Of a stretch of DNA of 45,797 nucleotides, positions 1 to 6,858 are shown in pieces. Both the position numbers and the translations under genes were made by a program. Location: the NCBI GenBank assembly GCA_902802945.1, contig CADCOC010000047.1, positions 1 to 45,797 on the forward strand, read 5' to 3'. This DNA comes from an uncultured bacterium. GTDB lineage: Bacteria; Verrucomicrobiota; Kiritimatiellia; RFP12; UBA1067. Position 1 is the first letter of the stretch, and each line of letters opens with the position of its first letter. The notes below the pieces were generated by a model. That model did no database searches. It saw only the letters and a list, made by a program, of their open reading frames with translations, and was not told where the DNA came from.

Positions 1-8
1 GATCAGCA

Positions 9-65
9 GTTAAATGCAATCTCGGCAGACTGAATGCACCTTCACTGGACTACGGAGCATTTAAC
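9..65. repeat. Inverted repeat at window edge
   Basis: The arms GTTAAATGC (9-17) and GCATTTAAC (57-65) are perfect reverse complements separated by 39 bases. A looser third related word, TTGCATTTACTC, follows near 77. No ORF or RNA gene is recognised in the first 248 bases. This may be the end of a mobile or repeated element whose remainder lies outside the window. Its function is unknown. Confidence 0.35.
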
Positions 66-110
66 CTGCCCCTAGTTGCATTTACTCTGTCTGGCGACCG
101 TTGAAAGCTC

Positions 111-142
111 ACGCAGAGGCGCAGAGAGGCAGAGAGCGCAGC
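111..142. repeat. GCAGAG-type short tandem repeat
   Basis: This is a degenerate direct repeat of GCAGAG/GAGGC words upstream of the rpoZ promoter. Similar CGCAGAGRCGCAGAG sequences are common intergenic repeats in many environmental bacteria (established knowledge). No coding role is evident. Confidence 0.4.
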
Positions 143-190
143 AAGAAAGGTATTGCAACGGGCCAATTGCAAAAAAAAGCACGCACCCCC

Positions 191-219
191 TTGCGTTTTC
201 GCGGGGAAAAGGCTATACT
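191..219 (+). promoter_or_regulatory. Sigma-70-type promoter of the rpoZ operon
   Basis: A -35-like TTGCGT (191-196) and a -10-like TATACT (214-219) are separated by exactly 17 bases. They are followed by a short leader and a GGAGG ribosome-binding site at 240-244, five bases ahead of the rpoZ ATG. It is the best promoter for the three overlapping genes downstream. Confidence 0.6.
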
Positions 220-248
220 ACTCTTTCCCCTTGAACAGCGGAGGAAAA

Positions 249-524
249 ATGAACGTAGAATTTTTGAAAAAAGCGCACGAGCGCATCCCGTCGGTGCCGG
301 TTCTCGTGAACCTCATCTCTAAGCGCGAGAAGCAGCTCATCGCGGGCGAAAAGCCGCTTGTGATGCCGCTCTCGTCGGAAGAGGACAAGGTGGACACCGC
401 GCTGCGCGAGGTCGCCGAGGGCAAGCTCATCTCTGAAATCGACTTCGACGCGATCGCGCGCGCCGAGGACGCGAAGACGCGCCACTCGAAGCACGCGGCG
501 CTGAAGTCCATCTTCGCCGACTGA
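249..524 (+). CDS. rpoZ: DNA-directed RNA polymerase omega subunit
   Basis: This 91-residue protein is the omega subunit, which helps assemble RNA polymerase by chaperoning the beta-prime subunit in the cytoplasm. The family pattern is visible: a helix with PSVPVLVNLISKREKQL near residues 15-29, followed by GEKPLV and then TALREVAEGKL near residues 50-60, as in the E. coli region around DPLV...ALREIEEG. The ATG at 249 is chosen because it has GGAGG five bases upstream; longer upstream reading frames have no ribosome-binding site and add non-conserved sequence. The stop codon overlaps the smpB start (TGATG), so the two are probably translationally coupled. Identification rests on short but typical similarity. 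Confidence 0.85.
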   Translation: MNVEFLKKAHERIPSVPVLVNLISKREKQLIAGEKPLVMPLSSEEDKVDTALREVAEGKLISEIDFDAIARAEDAKTRHSKHAALKSIFAD

Positions 525-991
525 TGGCCGACAAGAAAAAGAAGAAGGTCCCCACTGGTGACTTGACCGTCAACCGCAGGGCCTGGCACGACTATGCCGT
601 TCTCGACAAGATCGAGTGCGGCATCGTGCTTTCCGGCACCGAGGTGAAGGTGGTGCGCAACGGCGAGGCCTCTCTTTCCGGCTCGTATGGCGCGGTGTTG
701 GGCGGGGAGTTGTACGTGGTGCAGATGAACATCCCCGTGTACGCGTTCGGCAACCGCTTCAACCACCGTCCCCAGCAGAACCGCAAGTTGCTCGTCCACA
801 AGAAACAAGTGGAGGAGCTGCGCCTCAAGACCGAGGCGAAGGGGCTCACGCTCATCCCCCTGCGCCTCTACCTCAAGAACGGGCGCATCAAGCTGGAGCT
901 CGGCGTGTGCTGCGGCAAGGCCCTGCACGACAAGCGCGACGCGCTGAAGAAGAAAGCGCTGAAGCGCGACATGGAACGCGGCGATGTCTAG
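524..991 (+). CDS. smpB: SsrA-binding protein SmpB
   Basis: SmpB binds tmRNA and brings it to stalled ribosomes for trans-translation. The 155-residue length fits the family. Diagnostic segments are all present: NRRAWHDYAVLDKIECGIVL near residues 17-36, GTEVKVVRNGEASL right after it, the GLTLIPLRLYLKNGRIKLEL strand region near residues 107-126, and a basic C-terminal GKALHDKRDALKKKALKRD tail. The start overlaps the rpoZ stop by one base with no separate Shine-Dalgarno sequence, so translation likely depends on coupling. No tmRNA gene (ssrA) was seen in this window. Confidence 0.97.
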   Translation: MADKKKKKVPTGDLTVNRRAWHDYAVLDKIECGIVLSGTEVKVVRNGEASLSGSYGAVLGGELYVVQMNIPVYAFGNRFNHRPQQNRKLLVHKKQVEELRLKTEAKGLTLIPLRLYLKNGRIKLELGVCCGKALHDKRDALKKKALKRDMERGDV

Positions 992-2780
992 CGTGCTCAT
1001 CCGAGGTGGATTGGTCATTGACGGCACAGGACGCGAGGCGTTCCCCGCCGACGTGCTGGTGGAGGGCGACCGCATCGCCGACGTTGTTGCCCAACCTGGT
1101 AGGGTCCGCTCGCCGAGCGGACCGTGCGGCGGCCTCGGCGAGGCCGCCCTACCGGATTACGCTCAACGCGCCGATACCGTTATCGACGCCTCCGGCTGCC
1201 TCGTGACGCCGGGCTTCATCGACGCGCATGCACACAGCGATGCCTACCTGCTCATCGAGCCGGATGCGCCGTCGAAACTTTCGCAGGGCATCACCACCGA
1301 AATCAACGGACAATGCGGCGGCAGCGTGGCGCCGCGCTACGGCGCGGCGCGTCTTTCAAGCGACTGGGCGTCGATGACGTATCCTGGCGGTGACGGCACG
1401 CCCGGCCCAACGTGGCGGTCGATGTCCGAGTACCGCGCCTTGCTCGACCAGGTGCGCCCCGCCATCAACACCGTCCAGTTCGTGGGGCACAACACGTTGC
1501 GCAGTTCCGTGATCGGCTACGACGCCGTGCGCGCGACGCCCGAGACGCTACGTGAAATGGAAAACCTGCTCGCGCGCGAACTTGACGACGGCGGGTGGGG
1601 TCTCACGACGGGTCTCATCTACCAGCCCGGCAAGTACTCCGACTCTGCAGAGGTGACGGCGCTTGCGCGCGTGGCCGCGGCACGCGGCGGTTACTACGCC
1701 ACGCACATGCGGTCCGAGGGCGACGCGATCATCGAGGCGATCGACGAAGTGCTAGACCTCGTGCGCGCCACGGGCATCCGCGCGGAGATCTCTCATCTCA
1801 AGACGAGCGGCAAGCGCAACTGGGGCAAGATCGACGCTGTGCTGGAGAAGATCCAGCGCGCCGTCGACGCGGGCGAGCTGCTCGGCAGCGACCGCTATCC
1901 GTACTGTGCGGCGGGGACAGACCTCGATGTGGTCTTTCCCGACTGGGCGGGCGAGGGCGGAGTGGTGGCGGAGATCGCGCGCTTGAAGGATCCCGCAACT
2001 CGTGCGCGCATCGCCGCCGAGATTGACGCACAGGACCGCGACTGGTCCACGGTGATGATCGGGGGTACGTGGTCCGAAGTGACGCGCCCCTTCAGCGGCA
2101 AAAGCATTGAGGAAATAGTAAGGTCGGGGTGGCGGGTCCAGTCGGGGTGGCGGGCCTCTGTGCCCGCAGCTGGGTGGCAGGCCTCGAGGCCTGCCACGGA
2201 TTTGCGGGCCCAGAGGCCCGCCACCCCGAATTTGCCCGCCAACCCGAATTTGCCCGCCACCCCGAAAGATACCACTCCAGGCACTCTCATTTGCGATATC
2301 TTGAGCGCCGACGCGTGCCGCACTGGGGCGTTCTTCTTCGGCATGAGCGAAGAGAACCTACAGAAGATCCTTTCGCGGCCGTGGATCGTGCCGGGCAGCG
2401 ATGCCTCGTTGCGCGCTCCGTGGGGACCGCTCGGCGCGGATCATCCCCACCCGCGCGCCTACGGCACGATGCCGCGTTTCTTCCGTCTGCTCACGGGACG
2501 CGTCGATGGCCACGCGCGTATCTGCTCGCGCGAGGAGGCGATCAAGCGCATGACCTCGGTGCCGGCGGAGCGTTTCGGCATCCGCGACCGCGGCGTGATT
2601 CGCGTCGGCGCGTATGCTGATATTACGGTGTGGAACGAGGATTCCTTCCGCGAGACCGCAACCTATATGTCACCGCATTCTTTCTGCGAGGGCGTTGAGG
2701 CAGTGCTGGTCAACGGTTCGGTTTCATATCGCAGCGGAGAGTTCACGGGAAATCGCTCCGGCCGGTTCCTTGAGAGGTGA
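984..2780 (+). CDS. N-acyl-D-amino-acid deacylase family amidohydrolase with two in-frame repeat insertions
   Basis: The 598-residue protein is a metal-dependent amidohydrolase of the D-aminoacylase family, which hydrolyses N-acyl-D-amino acids to D-amino acids. The expected metal-site segments are visible: GFIDAHAHSD with His82 and His84, the bridging-Cys segment NGQCGG, GGYYATHMRSEGD, EISHLKTSG, and PGSDAS for the catalytic Asp. The C-terminal end closes with the usual beta-sandwich VRVGAYADITVWN segment. It overlaps smpB by 8 bases. Two stretches are foreign to the family: residues about 39-57 (bases 1098-1153) and about 381-428 (bases 2124-2265). Both are translated palindromic repeats that stay in frame. 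They fall before the IDASG strand and between SIEEIV and LICDIL, positions that look like loops. Activity is plausible but unproven, and the exact substrate is unknown. Confidence 0.88.
   Translation: MSSVLIRGGLVIDGTGREAFPADVLVEGDRIADVVAQPGRVRSPSGPCGGLGEAALPDYAQRADTVIDASGCLVTPGFIDAHAHSDAYLLIEPDAPSKLSQGITTEINGQCGGSVAPRYGAARLSSDWASMTYPGGDGTPGPTWRSMSEYRALLDQVRPAINTVQFVGHNTLRSSVIGYDAVRATPETLREMENLLARELDDGGWGLTTGLIYQPGKYSDSAEVTALARVAAARGGYYATHMRSEGDAIIEAIDEVLDLVRATGIRAEISHLKTSGKRNWGKIDAVLEKIQRAVDAGELLGSDRYPYCAAGTDLDVVFPDWAGEGGVVAEIARLKDPATRARIAAEIDAQDRDWSTVMIGGTWSEVTRPFSGKSIEEIVRSGWRVQSGWRASVPAAGWQASRPATDLRAQRPATPNLPANPNLPATPKDTTPGTLICDILSADACRTGAFFFGMSEENLQKILSRPWIVPGSDASLRAPWGPLGADHPHPRAYGTMPRFFRLLTGRVDGHARICSREEAIKRMTSVPAERFGIRDRGVIRVGAYADITVWNEDSFRETATYMSPHSFCEGVEAVLVNGSVSYRSGEFTGNRSGRFLER
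1098..1153. repeat. Double-hairpin REP-like element inside the D-aminoacylase gene
   Basis: Outer arms GGTAGGG (1098-1104) and CCCTACC (1147-1153) enclose two perfect 10-bp hairpins: GGTCCGCTCG/CGAGCGGACC (1103-1123, one-base centre) and GGCGGCCTCG/CGAGGCCGCC (1128-1148, one-base centre), separated by GTGC. The arrangement is typical of paired REP sequences. It lies in the reading frame and is translated as part of the enzyme's N-terminal region. Confidence 0.8.
2124..2265. repeat. REP-like element copy A, in frame inside the D-aminoacylase gene
   Basis: The core at 2142-2229 is 88 bp, bounded by TCGGGGTGGCGGGCC and its exact reverse complement GGCCCGCCACCCCGA. It is centred on a 22-bp perfect palindrome at 2175-2196. 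An 18-bp partial duplicate of the left end precedes it (2124-2141), and two 18-bp variants of the right end follow (2230-2247 and 2248-2265). All of it is translated in frame, as a Trp/Arg/Pro/Ala-rich stretch. Confidence 0.85.
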
Positions 2781-2800
2781 TCCTGAGAGTCCAGGAAATT

Positions 2801-2906
2801 TCGGGGTGGCGCGCCTCTTCGGGGTGGCGGGCCTCCGTGCCCGCAGCTGGGGGGCAGGCCTTGAGGCCTGCCACGGATTTGCGGGCGCAGAGGCCCGCCA
2901 CCCCGA
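2801..2906. repeat. REP-like element copy B, intergenic
   Basis: The core at 2819-2906 matches copy A at 84 of 88 positions by eye, with the same end arms and the same near-palindromic centre. An 18-bp partial left-end duplicate (2801-2818) precedes it, just as in copy A. It lies 20 bases after the D-aminoacylase stop, in the gap before the protease gene, and might also serve as a transcript 3' end. Confidence 0.85.
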
Positions 2907-2991
2907 TGGAGCGTCCCGATTTCGGCTCGCCCCATCTCGGTTTACACGATTCGCAGATGTGCCCCACTCAAAAAGATTTTGATTTTTTCAT

Positions 2992-3019
2992 TTGCATTCG
3001 CGTCGATTCCGTGTATAAT
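2992..3019 (+). promoter_or_regulatory. Sigma-70-type promoter of the protease/InlB-protein operon
   Basis: A TTGCAT -35 box (2992-2997) and a perfect TATAAT -10 box (3014-3019) are separated by 16 bases. They lie about 70 bases ahead of the protease ATG and are preceded by A/T-rich sequence. Confidence 0.65.
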
Positions 3020-3036
3020 TGCACTCGTTTCTTAGG

Positions 3037-3052
3037 GGAAGTGTACACTTCC
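3037..3052. promoter_or_regulatory. Perfect 16-bp palindrome in the 5' leader (candidate operator)
   Basis: GGAAGTGTACACTTCC reads the same on both strands. It lies just downstream of the predicted transcription start of the protease operon. Its position and symmetry suit a dimeric repressor site or an mRNA hairpin. No regulator gene is adjacent. Confidence 0.45.
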
Positions 3053-3088
3053 TCCGTAGGATTTTGTCTTAACAGGACGGTGAGCCTT

Positions 3089-6000
3089 ATGAAAAAGAGC
3101 ATTTTATTGGCGTTTTTCGCCTGTTTTTCCGCGTGCGTCGCGCGCGCGGAGATGGTTACGCCTGCCATGGCGATGGCCGCTGCCGACGCTTGGGCCGAGC
3201 GCAACGCGCAGTTTGATACCGGTAACACTGCTACAAACGTGATCACGGTCTGCGATAACAATGCCGCGCAAACAGTCCTGTGGCATCAGGTGTCGATGGC
3301 CGGCGGCGGCTGCTTGATTATCGCACCGGTCACTGAAATCGAGCCTGTCGTCATGGCACTTGAACGCGACCCCGGCGAACTGCCTGCGGCGCATCCGCTG
3401 CACGCCATACTGACTCTCGACATGCGCGGCCGTCTCCGCTTCCTGAACCTCTACCCGGAAAATGCACCGTCCTCCGGCGGCAGGTTGCGCCTCGCGGCAT
3501 CGTCATCGAGTGAGCCCGAGGATGAAGAAAAGGCTGCACACAAGGAGGTGGTGCGCCAGGAATGGGCGGAGCAGCAGCAGTCGAAATGGGAGAAACTCCG
3601 CGTACCCCGCAAGGGCGGCAAGGCGCGCCTCGGCGCAGACCTAACGAAAGCGGCGCCCGACAGCGCGATGAAGGTGAAGATCGTTTTGCCGGGCTTTGAG
3701 CCGGGGGGCAAGCTCACGCACTGGAACCAGAGCGGCGGCGTTTACAACATGTACACGCCGGGGGGCACGCCGTGCGGCTGCGTGGCCACTGCGGCGGCGG
3801 CGATGATGCAGTACTTCCATGTCGGTGAAAAAGCAGGGCAGGAAATCGAAAAGGGGAAGGCGGACGCGGGTACCACTTACCTGGGAAAAACTTACGCGAC
3901 TAGAACGAAAGGCGGCAAGTACGACTGGGCAAACGCAAATTCAGAGCTTTACGGCCGTGTGGCGTTCGACGCGGGCGTTGCCGTTGGAATGGGCTGGAAC
4001 GAGGGCGGATCTGGCGCACAGGAGTCGGCCACAGCCACTGCGTTTAGGGATTATTTCGGTTTCCAGGAAGCCCGTTACGTGGACAATCCCAGGCCAGACC
4101 AGTATGAAAAACTCATCTACGCCCAATGCCGTTCTGGCGCGCCGGTCGGCATGGGCATCGGTAAAAGCAAGGGCGGATCAGGACACTCCGTTGTCGCGGT
4201 CGGCTACGGCATAGACGACGACGACGTGGAGCGCGTACGCGTGTTCCTCGGCTGGGGTGGATCGGGCGACGGCTGGTACGCGCTCCCGTACATCAACACC
4301 AAGAGTACAATCGCCGGCGACGAAGACCTCTACGACATCCTGGCCGGCATCATCACGATGATCGGCTACGAGAACGACAACGTAGTGCCCGTTTTCGGAC
4401 GGATGCTTCCCTACATCAACCCGCCCATGACGATCGGCGGCGTCGAGTACAGCCACGAGAAAGACGGCGACTACTTCGACAGCATCTTCACCGACGGCTT
4501 CTTCGGCGCGCGCGTTTCCGCAGCCGGAACGGCGAACAAACAGGTTGAACTTTCCTGCGCGGGCAAGTCGGGCAGCGTGACCATCGGCCCGGCCGCAAGC
4601 AAGAGCTCGTCTTACGTCAGCAGCGGCGACGCCATCTGCAAGTGGGTGCCCGATCCGGTCTTCTTCCCGCTCCTCAATTCCGAGGTGGCGCTGAGCTTCG
4701 CGGATGCGCGGGAGAAGTGCATCGCGTCGTTTGAGACGACCACGAACAAGCCCGTCTTCGCCTTCAGCGGAAGCTGGGGCGAACCGGCCACCGACGCCGC
4801 CTGGAACTATCTGTACTGGTTGGATACGGAAGCGGACGACGCGACGAAGGAGGCCTTCACCAACAAGTACATCGTCCTGTGCATCCCCTATAGCATGGGG
4901 CTCTCCTCGGAGTCCGACGGAAAACCGTCCATCGGCCTGTTCGACGGACGCGCCATTTCCGCGGACGAGAACAAGATGTGGTCGTTCTACAACGGGCGCC
5001 TCTCGTACTGGACAATCGGCAGCGCGACGTACACGAACGACGTGGACGGCGCGGGCTTCCCCTACACGAACGTGGTTGAGACAGCTGACGGCCCGTATGT
5101 GACTTATTCCTACACGAACGTGATTGACGGCGTCAGCGGCGAGGGCATTGACTACGTCACGGGCGAATTGATCACGAATGAACTGATTCGGGTGATGGAG
5201 GTTGGCCTCACGAACTTCCTCAGGAGGGCGTCAGGCATCTCCCTGAAGGTGGAGCACAACTGTCCCGAGCTACCCGGTCACCCGGATCCCGACTATGGTT
5301 TTTACGAAAACGCCTACACAAACGGCGTCACCATCTCCGTGACTTCTCCCGAGTATGCCACGAATGCCGCCCAAACTGTCGAGTTCAGGTGTATCGGCTG
5401 GGCCCTTTCATCGGATCAAGGCCCCGCAGTGGTGACTAATGAAATCACGGTGACGGAATTCACACCAGTCCGCAATGGCGCATACACGGTCACATGGCTG
5501 TGGGAAACCAACGCCGTGAAGATTACGCGGGAGGTTCTCGGCGACCTTAAGAATGTATGTGCCATCACGCCCAATAAGGGAGACAACGATTGGTACAAGA
5601 TTGGAGATGTCGTCACCTTCACCGCAATAGGAGGGAAGTGGATGACCACCTCCTACGATTTCAATGGTTGGGGGTTGGAAGGATTTCTGGAGGATGACGA
5701 GTATTCCGAGTCCGGGAACCTGTTTGTGCTCAAGGTGTCGCACCCCGCGAAAATAAGTGCCACGTTCTCAAAAAGAGAATCCAATACTGGCACCTTCTAC
5801 CTGACGGTGACGAACTTCGGAATCAAGGTGGGCGACTCCGTGCCGGAAACGCTCGTCGGCGGCGTTGCGCTTCCATACGAAACGGTCACGAATCTCACTC
5901 GTAGCATACCTACGGAAGTCATGCTTGCAACGAACGCCTATACGGACGTTGATGGCGAAGAGCGGACTTGCCTCGGGTGGCGGCTTTTGGATGACGAGGG

Positions 6001-6850
6001 TAACTTGCTCTGTGCCATTTACAACCTCGGCTTTTATGTTGTTGTGCCGACCAATTGCGTCAATGCTTCCTTCAATGACAATACGGTTATCCAGCAAGGT
6101 AATGGCGGCGGGCTTGTCATCAACGGCAATGACATAAAAGATCCTGATACGGGCAAGGTCATCGCGGAGGTGGATGGTTTTAGGATCTACGAACCGGGCG
6201 ATACAAGCCCGCTGTCGTGGATCGGCATCAATCCAAATATCTACGGCATCACGAACGGGGCGTCGGTCACGCTCCAGTGGATGTGGGAAATTCCAAGGGA
6301 GCCGGATCCGAACACCACGTTTGACATCGTATGGAACGATACCCTGGATAATCTCCACATCGGCTACGAGACGAACCTCCTCACCAAGGCGGAAATGGAG
6401 GAATTGGGTGTGGAGCTGGACGACCTTACCGTGAACCCGCCGGCAGGCTGGATCGCCACGAAGTCGCTGGACGCCGACGGCAACGCCATCGCCACGCTCT
6501 CGCGCGACGACGAGCTCCTTACTTTAGCCATGAGTTCCTGCACGCTCACGATTGAACCCAAGTCCGACGAAGACGGCAAGTTGGAAGTGAAGGCCGACGT
6601 CTTCGGCGTGCGCGGGTTCTGGTACGTGCTCTACGGCTCGAACGACCTCACCACGTGGGAGGCGGTCACTTCAGGCATGTATGAGAGCGGTACGCCCGCC
6701 GCGCAGGGGCAGGGTACGGCGGAGGCTCCCTTCTCCGAGGTCAACCTTTCGATCATCGTGACGCCCGGCGAAACGGCCGCCGGCGTCAAACGCTTCTACA
6801 AGGTCGTTACCGGAGCAACGCAAAATCCCCTTACGGAAACAAGTCCATGA
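3089..6850 (+). CDS. Secreted C10 (streptopain-like) cysteine protease, multidomain
   Basis: The start at 3089 gives a clear signal peptide (MKKSILLAFFACFSACVARA) and 1253 residues; upstream in-frame sequence is repeat. Residues about 20-130 resemble the inhibitory pro-region of C10 peptidases (VMALERDPGELP). The catalytic domain spans roughly residues 205-440: NQSGGVYNMYTP, GCVATAAAAMMQYFHV with the likely nucleophile Cys231, GHSVVAVGYG with the likely catalytic His366, and FLGWGGSGDGWYALP matching the C10 Trp-Gly loop. After this come about 800 residues of beta-rich modules, including a KPVFAFSGSWGEP segment that may be thioredoxin-like (uncertain). The protein ends in KRFYKVV, a C-terminal style also seen at the end of the giant protein. 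It is probably an extracellular or cell-surface protease. The next gene starts 8 bases downstream, so they likely share a transcript. Confidence 0.82.
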   Translation: MKKSILLAFFACFSACVARAEMVTPAMAMAAADAWAERNAQFDTGNTATNVITVCDNNAAQTVLWHQVSMAGGGCLIIAPVTEIEPVVMALERDPGELPAAHPLHAILTLDMRGRLRFLNLYPENAPSSGGRLRLAASSSSEPEDEEKAAHKEVVRQEWAEQQQSKWEKLRVPRKGGKARLGADLTKAAPDSAMKVKIVLPGFEPGGKLTHWNQSGGVYNMYTPGGTPCGCVATAAAAMMQYFHVGEKAGQEIEKGKADAGTTYLGKTYATRTKGGKYDWANANSELYGRVAFDAGVAVGMGWNEGGSGAQESATATAFRDYFGFQEARYVDNPRPDQYEKLIYAQCRSGAPVGMGIGKSKGGSGHSVVAVGYGIDDDDVERVRVFLGWGGSGDGWYALPYINTKSTIAGDEDLYDILAGIITMIGYENDNVVPVFGRMLPYINPPMTIGGVEYSHEKDGDYFDSIFTDGFFGARVSAAGTANKQVELSCAGKSGSVTIGPAASKSSSYVSSGDAICKWVPDPVFFPLLNSEVALSFADAREKCIASFETTTNKPVFAFSGSWGEPATDAAWNYLYWLDTEADDATKEAFTNKYIVLCIPYSMGLSSESDGKPSIGLFDGRAISADENKMWSFYNGRLSYWTIGSATYTNDVDGAGFPYTNVVETADGPYVTYSYTNVIDGVSGEGIDYVTGELITNELIRVMEVGLTNFLRRASGISLKVEHNCPELPGHPDPDYGFYENAYTNGVTISVTSPEYATNAAQTVEFRCIGWALSSDQGPAVVTNEITVTEFTPVRNGAYTVTWLWETNAVKITREVLGDLKNVCAITPNKGDNDWYKIGDVVTFTAIGGKWMTTSYDFNGWGLEGFLEDDEYSESGNLFVLKVSHPAKISATFSKRESNTGTFYLTVTNFGIKVGDSVPETLVGGVALPYETVTNLTRSIPTEVMLATNAYTDVDGEERTCLGWRLLDDEGNLLCAIYNLGFYVVVPTNCVNASFNDNTVIQQGNGGGLVINGNDIKDPDTGKVIAEVDGFRIYEPGDTSPLSWIGINPNIYGITNGASVTLQWMWEIPREPDPNTTFDIVWNDTLDNLHIGYETNLLTKAEMEELGVELDDLTVNPPAGWIATKSLDADGNAIATLSRDDELLTLAMSSCTLTIEPKSDEDGKLEVKADVFGVRGFWYVLYGSNDLTTWEAVTSGMYESGTPAAQGQGTAEAPFSEVNLSIIVTPGETAAGVKRFYKVVTGATQNPLTETSP

Positions 6851-6858
6851 GGTGAACC

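Larger units (their letters stand above)
2781..3088. other. Intergenic region with repeat, promoter and palindrome
   Basis: This 308-base gap holds REP copy B at its left side, an A/T-rich stretch near 2970-2990, the promoter at 2992-3019 and a 16-bp palindrome at 3037-3052. An open frame runs through it into the protease gene, but it is translated repeat and lacks a signal peptide, so the protease start is placed at 3089. Confidence 0.7.

Noticed and set aside
1..100. tRNA or tmRNA gene near smpB
   Set aside because: No cloverleaf, no CCA end and no tmRNA tag frame could be seen; only an inverted repeat is present.
2777..3088. N-terminal extension of the protease frame
   Set aside because: It is translated repeat DNA and promoter sequence. 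The signal peptide and true start lie at 3089.
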